A stretch of DNA of 64,000 nucleotides from Pachyseris speciosa (Eukaryota > Cnidaria > Anthozoa > Scleractinia > Pachyseridae). The notes beneath the pieces were generated by a model. It was not told the origin of the DNA, ran no database searches, and was given only the letters and a program-made list of their open reading frames with translations. Position numbers and translations under genes: made by a program. Below, piece after piece: positions 55,673 through 64,000 of this stretch (its first letter is position 1; each line of letters begins with the position of its first letter). The stretch spans positions 815,001-879,000 of the forward strand of contig JAEMWC010000001.1 of the NCBI GenBank assembly GCA_016490735.1, given 5' to 3'.

Positions 55673-56411
55673 AACCTGCGATCAGGTGTCGTTTTTTGGA
55701 CAAAAGAAAAAGGCAATGCCTGATCACAGATTAGTGTGAAGGGGACTCCATCAAATGAAATTCTGGCTCCACCATGGTCTTTTCCTTTTCTTTCCCTGCA
55801 GTAAACTTTTGGAGATTTTAGCTCTTAAAAAGAAGTTGCCACTAAATCACTCTGGAGTAATTGAAGTGGTGCATGGAATAATGCCCTAAGTGACTCTTGA
55901 TGTTCAGTCAAATTCTCCCTGTGTTACAAGCAAATAAAAGGCAATTTGGAATGAGAATCTAACAGCTGATCAAAAGTTACTTAGGGCTTTTTTCCACACA
56001 CCCCTTCAATTATAAAACCATCAAATTCTTCTTTTAAGAAAACAATAATTATTAAGAAAAAGGTACTTCATCAAAAACGTCTCAGTTGGACGGACTGCTT
56101 TGTTATAGGGTAGTGTTGACTTTCTAATCACCATGACTTTTCAAGAAGCCCAGAAGCTCAGCTGCTCACCTCCCTTTCCCTGTTTTTCTATGTCAGTGTA
56201 ATATATTTCATCATTAGCCTCTAAAATTATTAGATCTTCTGGTGGGGTGTATATCAAGAACATAATGGTTATTATTACTGTATTGACTAAAATGTTTAAC
56301 CACAGTGACTAAAAACACATCTTGAGTGTTGAGAGAGAAATATTGTTTATTGCAATTGTAGCTGTTGTTCCCAAGGTTATTAGTTAGGCCCAACAAATAA
56401 CCTTACTTCAC

Positions 56412-56850
56412 CTAACCGTTTGAGCCAAAATTTTCATCCTTCTTGTATACAACAAAGGCACTTCTTGTCTCTATTTTGTATTTGTGAATGGCTTTATCAA
56501 CCTCCACTAAACTGTTAATATTTAAAATGGAGATTCGTGGAACCAGGCCTTCCACATCCAAGGGCAGCATCACAATTTTCAATGCATGGCTGATAACTTG
56601 CAACCTGTCTTCATACAACCTGTATCAATCCTGTGCTTGTGGCAATGAGAAATAATTTCCCACGCTTCTTGGTATGCAATTTTGAGTTTGTCACATACCA
56701 ACATGAAAAGCCCATGAGGGGCCTCTTTTCCATTCCACTCAGGAAAGACTCACAAGCAACCAGAACATGTTCATGGAAAAATAATTTTGTTCAGTTCCAG
56801 TCTCCCTGTGGAAACCTGATTTTGGAGTATCCATTCTAGTCATGACCTAG
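56412..56850 (-). pseudogene. FAR1/ZSWIM-like N-terminal fragment (tentative)
   Basis: The minus strand is open in two pieces. The first (about 56850-56640) reads LFFHEHVLVACESFLSGMEK and CWYVTNSKLHTKKRGKLFLI. The second (56618-56412) ends NSLVEVDKAIHKYKIETRSA, then FVVYKKDENFG, which resembles the start of FAR1/ZSWIM-type domains found in Mutator-like elements. Stops between pieces indicate decay. Identification is by motif feel only. Confidence 0.25.
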
Positions 56851-57222
56851 TACAACCTCCCACACAGTTAATTCATGGAGGGAGAGGGCGGTGTCCCTAA
56901 TTTCCAACAGGTCAGTACATCTCATGCCAAAAAGGGGAGTATAGCTTTATGTTAAAATTGTGGCATATTCCCATACCAACCTTGCTTCACAACATAATTT
57001 GTTTTCAATTATCATTTACAGAATGACATACTAAATCTATATGGCGAAAAGTTTACAGCCAGATATTGCAATTAAGTTTCTACAAGTGGCAGGTGAAAAG
57101 AAAATACAATGGAAAGGAACCTTGCATGATTGCAAGAACTGAAGAGGAATGTTCTCTCACGAATCTCCTACTGCTGATAACAACCTCTGCCTCCCGCAGT
57201 CATTCTCAGGAGAGTCATATGT

Positions 57223-57258
57223 CTCCTCCCCCCCCCCCCCCCCCCACCCCCCCCCCCC
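57223..57258. repeat. C run
   Basis: More than 30 C residues broken by one A and one G; prone to assembly error. Confidence 0.9.
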
Positions 57259-57943
57259 GCCTCCTTTGTGAGGAGGGGAAAAAATGACTCCCTATTAAAA
57301 AACAACTGCATGGGAGGCTAATAACAACCTCTACTAATAAAATGCTTTTCCACACCTTGTTCCAGTTATAGCTGTTTGAGGACTATGTTGGTTATGTTGT
57401 GATACATGAGATAATCATTTGGCAGCTCAGAAATTTATTAAAAGGAGCTGTGTTGTTAACTGTAAACTAATTACAACTGTGCTGTGAAAGAGGCATAATT
57501 AGTTTGCTACACATTTTGTTACATCTCAGTAAAATGCTTTGGTTCCCATAAACACCTCCCTCCTCAAGATTTTGCCTTTGGTTGAACAAAAAAATATACA
57601 AATAAAAGAACTTTCTATTCCAAGTATTCACCAACCCATTCTCACTTCAACCATGTTTAAAGACTACATTATATGAAGTGACTTACAGCAAACTCATGTG
57701 AAGATGCACACAAAAAATATTAAAACTTGGCATTTCAAACAAGGAAAGAGTGCAGGGAATCAATCATGATCCCTTCTTTCAATTTTTTTTCTAAAATACT
57801 GGGGTTGGTCATGATATGCGAAAAGAAACCATTTTACTAAGCTCACCATCATGAGAATATAATTTATACTTGCACCATAACTGTATTTTTTTAAGCACAT
57901 GCACATCTGCCCTGACGGGGTATACCCTTTGCAGATTATACGA

Positions 57944-57970
57944 TTAGAATTAGAATTAGAATTAGAATTA
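57944..57970. repeat. GAATTA hexanucleotide microsatellite
   Basis: Four to five units of TTAGAA, close to the right arm of the large inverted repeat. Confidence 0.85.
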
Positions 57971-58021
57971 TTCAAAACAGTACCATCCCAATATTAGGTG
58001 TCACCAACACTTCAAACTAAA

Positions 58022-58545
58022 ATATTGATATCCATGTTATATAAACAACACTGAAAAACCAATGTTTCTGTCTCTAATTTACAGGGCAGTTGTTTACATT
58101 TTTTGCTTCAAAGATCGATCTGCCAGTTTTCCACAAGTAAGCTTCAGTTGAATTAAAGGACTCAAAAAATGGAGTTGTTTAAGATTGAGTATTTTCTCTT
58201 GTTTTCCTTGAAGTGTATATTGCTAACTATGAAATTGTACTGAGAGAACTCGATATCTTAAAGATTCCAAGCTTTGTAAGGTATCCATTCTATCCATCAC
58301 TAGCAACCATCGCATGTTTCGCTCACTTTTCCACCTTCATTCTACATTCTATTCAACATGAAAATAATAAGGACTTCAAAGGAAACAAACCTTTGTAAAA
58401 TGTTTAATCAATCCACCATATTTTGGAGTATCCAACCTCAGTTTGGCCTATCCATTCACACATACCTTCGTCGCGAAGTTCGAGAGGTAAGGAGGTCTAA
58501 GGAATCTAAGGAGAGTCGTAAATAATAGGCTACAGTCTCCCCGCG
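58022..58545. repeat. right arm of a 0.5-kb inverted repeat
   Basis: Mirror of 53572-54085 (AATTAAAGGACTCAAAAAATGG, GGTATCCATTCTATCCATCAC, CACACATACCTTCG). Its outer end stops less than 20 bp from the terminal repeat of the helicase element at 58564. It may be a displaced piece of a transposon end or a local inverted duplication. Confidence 0.8.
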
Positions 58546-58695
58546 GACATCTGACATTCATTTCAATCTCGTTCTCAGAGCCCACGTTCCCCTTATTCAG
58601 CGGAGCGGGGAACGAGAGAACTTTCGAATTTTCATGCAGTTCAACTGCGCCAAAATGACGAAAAGAATGTATTCCACGATGGAATAGAATTTTCT

Positions 58696-61265
58696 TTGAC
58701 AAAATTAGGAAATACTAACCTTGAATTGAAAAAGGAACAGTACGATGCGATTAGGGCAATAGGCCTGGAGAAAAGCGATGTGCTGACTGTGTTGTCAACG
58801 GGTTTTGGCAAATCGCTCTGTTATCAAGTTTTGCCTGGGATTTTCGATTATATGCGAAGTGACGGTGAACAGAAATACTCTATAGTCATCGTTGTGTCGC
58901 CGTTAAATGCACTGATCCGGGATCAGCTGCAGAAGTTGAAGGACTGTGAATGTCTGTGTTTTACAAAGTAGCGTAGATGAAGGAGAGCAGAAGGTTACAA
59001 TCCCGAAAGGAATGTAAGCCACTATTCCTATCGCTTAAGGTTCTTGATATATATGAGCTAAATATGTACCTCATAGCACTCTTTATGTATTCATACTTTA
59101 ATGAAAATCTGCCTACCTATTACAAAAATTACTTTAAATTAAATGAAAATATACATAATCATGATATCAGGTCAGCCTTCAACATACACATTGATTATAC
59201 AAGGACAAGTTATGGGAAATTTTCATTAAAATTTAGGGGAGCACAGACTTGGAATAAGTTACCAAATGACTTAAAAATAATTAAATCTTATAATTCCTTT
59301 AAAAACTGTGCAAAAGTTTATGTTCAAAATCAAATTTCCACTCAGCTTTTAATACTTGATTCCTATCAAAATAAAAAACCCGTAGAAATATTAGATTTAT
59401 GAATGTATTCATCTGCTTTATGTAATTTCGTTTAGTTAAGTACGGGGATCTTCTTTGAAAAGCTCGGTAGAGCTTGCTAAGATCTCCTGCCATTATATAT
59501 TATTTTGTAGCAGATATGCATAATATCACTTTATGTAAAAGACTGATATAATGGACAAATTAAAAAAAAAAAAAAAAGAAAAAGATGTCAACAAATGCAG
59601 TTTGCTGTTTGGTCATCCAGAAGTTTTTTTGTGGACAATAAAACCGTGGCGAAAATGTTAAGAAGAAAGGAATTTCAGAGCAGAGTGCAAGCAGTAGTCA
59701 TAGATGAAGCTCATTTGGTCCTGCGATGGTATTTATGTTATTATTTATTTGTTTATTTATTTATTTTGAATTTGTTAATTATTCAAGTTCACTGTGTGTG
59801 GCAAATAAATAAATAAAAATAAATAAAATTTTTCAAATGCTGATTTAGTGTTAAGTTGATTTATCATAATTATTTTAGTTCATAAATCAAGGTTTCAGAA
59901 TAAAGATTTCTATTAATTACACATTTCTTGATTCTTTTGCATTCAATGTATTCTACAAACCTGGCCCTATTGCCCACCTGGGGAAAAGGAACTAAGCTAA
60001 GCCTATATTCTATAAACAATTAATAGTGTCTTTTGGATTTTGGTCCTTGATGAGCAATTGCTTAGCCACTTCCTGCAAGGATCTACATATGTAGATATTT
60101 GGGTTGACCGTACAATAGCAGTACGATGAGCCAGACCTTAGGAAAAAAAAACATTTAACAGTACCTAACATGGAACACCTACTGAAATCAGCACTGATCC
60201 TAGATGTGTTTTTCAGTGGATCTGTCTCTTGGTTATGGTAAAACAATCTAACAAGTTGCCACTGAGTGACCAATAGGGGTTTGGTACATGCCTGTGAATG
60301 AACTGGGTGAATTAACAAACTGTTTTGTGTTCTAAGGTGCTCATTCAGGCCAGCTTATGGAAAGATTGGGGTTCTGTCCAATTTGTTCCCTGCAGTACCA
60401 ATTATGGCCCTCAGGAACTGCCACAAGAGCCACCAAGAGTGCTATTATAGATTCCCTGGGGCTCTCCGATCCAGTTATTGTTGAATTTAACCCAGACAGG
60501 GCAAACCTATACTATGCATCTCATGTTTGCCCGATAGAGGAGATGAGAAACTTGAATCAATTTGACAACCCATTGTTGTTGAACTGAAAGAGAAAAAGAA
60601 TCGAATGCCACTAACCTTAATTTATGGAAATCTAGAAACCATTGCAGACTGTTTCCTAGCAACAGTATGGGTAAAGATCAGTACTACCCTTCTACTGCAC
60701 AGCCTTTAGCAAAAAATTGGCTTTTCATCCAGTACCATGCAGAATACCCCGAGTGTGAACGAAATTGTATTGTTGAAGAATTAGTAAAGGGAACATGTAC
60801 CCACCGCATACTTTTTGTGACCATTGCTTTTGGCCTTGGGATCGACTGCAACAACATCAGACGAGTAATCCACATTGGAGTCCCCTACACAATGAAAGAT
60901 TACTGCCAGAAAGTAGGGCAGGCTGGAAGAGATGGTCTTCCAGCCAGGGCATATATCTTCTACAATTCATATGATATCTCCAAATCCAGAAAAAAACATG
61001 TCTGATGTAATGCAGAACTTTGTGCAATTAAAACAGTGTAAAAGAAAAATGATTTTCAGCTATTTTGACCATGATATTCCCAAAAATCTCGAACCCGCCC
61101 ACATGTGCTGTGATTTTCAAAGACATCAGTGCACTTGTGATGACTGTGAGCTCGCACAAGCAGTTGCAGACCTAAAAGTCAACACTCCAGGAGCAACCAA
61201 ATGCTGTTCATATTCTCCAAGATCAATCAGGTGGAGAACTGAAGGAAGTTACCCTCACCTTTGAT
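58696..61265 (+). pseudogene. RecQ-like DNA helicase, decayed
   Basis: Motifs in order across broken frames: KKEQYDAIRAIGLEKSDVL and Walker A STGFGKSLCYQ (58725-58830), IVVSPLNALIRDQ, then after a LINE insertion VVIDEAHLVLRW (DEAH box, about 59695-59730). A probable GT-AG intron follows to about 60332, then FRPAYGKIG and TATRATKSAII. Next come LPLTLIYGNLE-type sequence, FVTIAFGLGIDCNNIRRVIH (motif V) and QAGRDGLPARAYIF (motif VI; the usual GRAGR reads GQAGR). A C-terminal Cys-rich zinc region (HMCCDFQRHQCTCDDCE) closes it. RecQ enzymes unwind DNA 3' to 5'. At least four frameshifts make this copy dead. Confidence 0.8.
59013..59584 (+). mobile_element. 5'-truncated LINE inserted in the helicase
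   Basis: The reverse-transcriptase C-terminus (SYFNENLPTYYKNYFKLNEN, then FSLKFRGAQTWNKLPNDLKI) ends at a stop at about 59400. A 3' UTR and a poly(A) of about 15 at 59562-59577 follow. The helicase reading VTIPKGM stops at its left edge and resumes with DVNKCSLLFGHPE at its right edge. A clean target duplication was not resolved. Confidence 0.75.
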
Positions 61266-61929
61266 GCTGAAGTCAAGACCAAAGTCAAAACAGACCTTAT
61301 TGAATACCAAGTCAAACTGCCACGAGAACTGGGAAGGAGTACTGTAGGTGGTATGGGTCTCTCAAGATGATTTTCAATTGGATTGATTGATTTAGCACTA
61401 CAAAACTTAACACAACTAACTTCTGTTAAAAAGGTGGAAACCGTTTTACTTGTATATAGCCATGAGATTGCCAAAGATATTTTCTCTATTATTCAGAAGC
61501 ATACCTCTGGTAACAATGAGCAATAATGGTAATGATTCCCTGACTCTAAGGCTTATATTTGTAGGACTTTTTGGGTAGCCTGAGGGATTTGGGCAGGTGG
61601 GGGAATGGTATAGTTTAAAATGAGTTTCAGATTTAAATGAATAGGAACTAGTTGATTTCTTTTCCTTTGTTTAAAAGTCCAATTTTAACAGAAACTGAAA
61701 ACAATCAAACTAGTTTCAAATCTTCCAGACCTGTAATCATTTTAATAATAATAATAATGATAATAATTGAATATTTACCCAGGATGACCTTTCAGTACAA
61801 AGTACTGTTATCAACAGGGTCCTGCTGAACTGTGAATTAAAAAGTAACAAAGAAGTAAAGCAATAAAGTAATAAATTAACATGTAAAAACATAAAGAATG
61901 TTTCTCTCCTTAGTCATTTTAATCTTCCT

Positions 61930-62440
61930 CTAGGAGAAAGCCCTCTTCTTCTTCTTCCTCATCACTATCATCAGCTTCATCAGACTCATCGCAGCTATAT
62001 GGATTTCTTTCTTAGTCGAAGGTTCGGCGTGCTTGACTTGATCATCGCGTTTACCTCGCTTGGCTTCCCGTTGCTCTGTTGCAGATGGACTTTCTGTCAC
62101 CTTTGACCCTCGTTTTAACCTGGCCAAACTTTCCTGGGCTGGCTGCGACTTTAGGTACAAGGCCTTATATTCAGCACATTGCTTTAGACGATTGAAGATA
62201 TTTCTACAGATTTTCCGGGAAAACCCATCGCCGACACAAAACGTTAGACCCATTACACTCTCTATAAGACAATAGATTCTCACTCTCTGCTTTGACTCCA
62301 AACAAATCAATCGGGTGGTTTTCGAAAGCAGAATTACAGCACCTACAAACATACGATCGGTCTGAAGATTTAGGCAAAGCCTTCACAGGAGTAGCCTCCT
62401 TCGCAGACGTCTTTGGGATCGTCTCGAGTTCCTTGCCCAC
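61930..62440 (-). pseudogene. ZAD-like zinc-finger ORF of the helicase element
   Basis: The minus strand reads SYVCRCCNSAFENHPIDLFG, then (after a frameshift near 62270) LIESVMGLTFCVGDGFSRKI with CRNIFNRLKQC. The C-X2-C ... D-L-F ... S-R-K-I-C pattern is that of ZAD-type N-terminal zinc domains; the second pair has lost one Cys (CRNI). A basic tail with KRGSKVTESPSATEQREAKR and KKKKR follows. It lies next to the right terminus and could be a DNA-binding accessory factor, now broken. Confidence 0.5.
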
Positions 62441-62705
62441 GAACGTCTGCTGAACTGAACTGCCACTTCCGTTCGCCGGCGGTTAGCCTTTGTTTTGAAG
62501 AAACCAATAACGAGCTGCGTAAGAATGGAAATCGACACCCGATTCACGTGCATCATCTGTGAAAATAATCCAGGGTTTCCATAAATTGGAGAACGAGCTA
62601 TGATTGGCTAACCGCCGCGAACGGAAGTGGAGTTCAGTCCAGCAGACGTTCGTGGGCAAGGAACGCGTGACGAGCCCAAAGACGTCTGCGAAGGAGGCTA
62701 TCACA
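62388..62705. repeat. internal inverted repeat near the element's right end
   Basis: About 100-bp arms (AGCCTCCTTCGCAGACGTCTTT at the left, AAAGACGTCTGCGAAGGAGGCT at the right) are separated by about 120 bp. It may be a nested MITE or part of a long compound terminus. Confidence 0.75.
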
Positions 62706-62848
62706 GGAGTTTTTGTCCGCCATTTTGCTGTTCGTTCTCGATTACGCACGCTCAGATTTTTAACCAATGAAAAAAATTCCGCTGAATAAACTCCGCTGAA
62801 TAAGGGGAACGTGGGCTCTGGGAACGAGATTGGTCGCATTTGTGCAAG

Positions 62849-63105
62849 ATGTCAGTTGAAGAATTTGACTTAACTACCGAACAGCCTGTTATGAGGCGAA
62901 CTAATCGCTTTTATTGTATCATCGCGCTGGGAATCTTGGTTTTAATTGCTATCTTCTTCATTGGCTTCGTTATAGGTTATTTCGCGGTGAAAGCAAAGAC
63001 TAGCGACTCCACGCAGTCGGATTCATCTGAGAGTGATGAATACAAGCAATATCAAGAACAGTTTGTTGCCTCGCTCAATGCCGAGAGTGTGGAGGCATTC
63101 TCGCG
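62849..63105 (+). CDS. first exon of a glutamate-carboxypeptidase-II-like membrane peptidase
   Basis: The ATG at 62849 opens 86 codons to a GT donor (TCGCG then GTAAGT at 63106). A short acidic cytosolic N-terminus (MSVEEFDLTTEQPVMRRTNR) precedes one membrane segment (FYCIIALGILVLIAIFFIGF, then VIGYFAVKAK). A Ser/Asp-rich stretch and YQEQFVASLNAESVEAFSR follow. A short cytosolic tail, a single anchor and an FxxxLxAExVxxF block before the catalytic region are the layout of type II NAALADase/FOLH1-type M28 peptidases. The catalytic exons lie beyond the window, so the family call is inference. The terminus of the transposon at 58564-62832 ends 16 bp before the ATG. Confidence 0.6.
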
Positions 63106-63179
63106 GTAAGTAAGGAATAAGTTTGCTTACACAGGATCGTATAAAATCATGGGTTTGCGAATAGCGTGTACCTTAAGCG

Positions 63180-63600
63180 CATCGATTCAGTGCTCTACCC
63201 ACTGAGACCCTCATCTAAGCTACATACAGGTGACCCTGTTGGTTCGTAATATACCCGTGAGTGATGAGTATGTGAGAATGAATATATGAAAATCATATAT
63301 TTGAACTGAGGATTAAAGAATGAATATGTGAATGATCATCGCAGTTATGAACACCACTATAAAACTGCTTTAAAACCAGTAGTGAAAATAAAGCCTGAAA
63401 CAAAAAACAGGCTTGTACGACCTCTGCGATACCGGTGCAGTGCTCTACCAACTGAGCTAACAAGCCAACTGGGAGCTGGTCATTTTGTTGGTTCGTAATA
63501 TACCCGTGAGTGATGAGTATGTGAGAATGAATATATGAAAATCATATATATAGAACTGTGGATTAAAGAATGAAGCTGTGAATGATCATCGCAGTCGCTA
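63180..63600 (-). mobile_element. composite with tRNA-like SINE head (satellite founder type)
   Basis: On the minus strand TTAGCTCAGTTGGTAGAGCAC (about 63463-63443) is an A-box-bearing tRNA-like head, followed by GGTATCGCAGAGG and a body. Where a B box is expected, GAGGTCGTACAAGCC runs straight on, as if it had been deleted. The flank GTTGGTTCGTAATATACCCG repeats directly at about 63238 and 63488. The 66-bp satellite unit at 12841-14029 matches this head plus its CCAGCTCCCA flank. It lies in the first intron of the peptidase gene. Confidence 0.65.
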
Positions 63601-63659
63601 ATTGTTTATGCGCGCAACTAAACTGCGCAAGTAATCGTCTAACAATGTTGGATTCAACA

Positions 63660-64000
63660 ATGTTGGATGATGTTGCACTCGTTTGGCCGGGCCTTAACGC
63701 GACAATATTTTGTCACGCATTAGTCACGACTGACGATTGACCTAGTCACGATTGACTTGTCCCCAAGTAATGCGCATGTCATCGGCTTCCCCGTGGGGTC
63801 GACCCCGGGCCAACCAGGGGGATTGTAACATCAGTCAAGCAAACTTGAGGAATTTCCCCGGGGGATCGGGGAATCTCTCAATACCAGAAGCCCATGAATA
63901 GGAGCCTCCATATACACTGTTCCTTGAATCAACTTTTGCGCGTATCTTTCTATTTTTAGAACTGCTTTTCCTGCAGGAGGCTCAAATTTACTGGGAAAAT
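63660..64000. other. intron sequence to the window edge
   Basis: Contains a GC-richer patch (GGGGTCGACCCCGGGCC near 63796) and no exon I can support. Confidence 0.3.

Larger units (their letters stand above)
58564..62832. mobile_element. 4.3-kb element with 42-bp TIRs carrying RecQ-like helicase and ZAD-like ORFs
   Basis: The terminal inverted repeats at 58564-58605 and 62791-62832 (outer end CAATCTCGTTC, inner end TTATTCAGCGGAG) match at 41 of 42 positions. Within are, on plus, a decayed RecQ-type helicase and, on minus, a ZAD-like ORF. There is also an inner inverted repeat at 62388-62490/62610-62705. A LINE has inserted into the helicase. No DDE-type transposase was recognised. A clear target duplication was not found. 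Helicase-bearing Academ-like elements (AcademH) are one published lineage to compare with. Confidence 0.7.

Overview
The window reads as nuclear DNA of an animal, most likely an anthozoan cnidarian (a stony coral or close relative). The evidence is split genes with GT-AG introns, very high transposon density, and repeat families of a type I know from coral genomes: a tRNA-headed SINE, Penelope-like ends, PIF/Harbinger elements and many hairpin MITEs. The species cannot be fixed from the sequence. There is no prokaryotic, organellar or viral signal.

Layout. 0-3 kb: a hairpin, a degenerate ORF, a tRNA-derived SINE and a broken IS630/Tc1-type transposon carrying a nested LINE 3' end. 3.3-8.5 kb: an almost full-length PIF/Harbinger transposon with its DDE transposase and a two-domain MADF accessory gene, followed directly by a foldback MITE. 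9.4-29.2 kb (minus strand): a complete 16-exon WDR91 gene of 785 codons. All its exon phases join without a break, and one intron is a U12-type AT-AC intron. Its introns are packed with MITEs, microsatellites and an 18-copy, 66-bp satellite made from half of a tRNA-like SINE head. 29.5-36.3 kb (plus strand): a PEBP-family gene, head to head with WDR91 across about 325 bp. 36-44 kb: mostly transposon debris, including an L1/Tx1-type LINE with a clear target duplication and a Penelope-like fragment. 44.2-45.1 kb: an intronless four-finger C2H2 gene. 46-58 kb: a local duplication, Penelope-like ends, a hAT-like relic, a LINE 3' end duplicated in tandem, and two inverted 0.5-kb arms about 4 kb apart. 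58.6-62.8 kb: an element with nearly perfect 42-bp terminal inverted repeats that carries a decayed RecQ-like helicase and a ZAD-like zinc-finger ORF. 62.85 kb to the edge: the first exon of a glutamate-carboxypeptidase-like membrane peptidase, whose start codon lies 16 bp beyond that element's terminus, then a SINE composite.

The host genes (WDR91, PEBP family, C2H2 factor, peptidase) have no obvious common pathway. WDR91 and the PEBP gene probably share a bidirectional promoter. Most remaining sequence is explained by mobile elements of at least eight kinds. Many show nested insertions, target duplications or even an empty site, so the order of events can be read directly.
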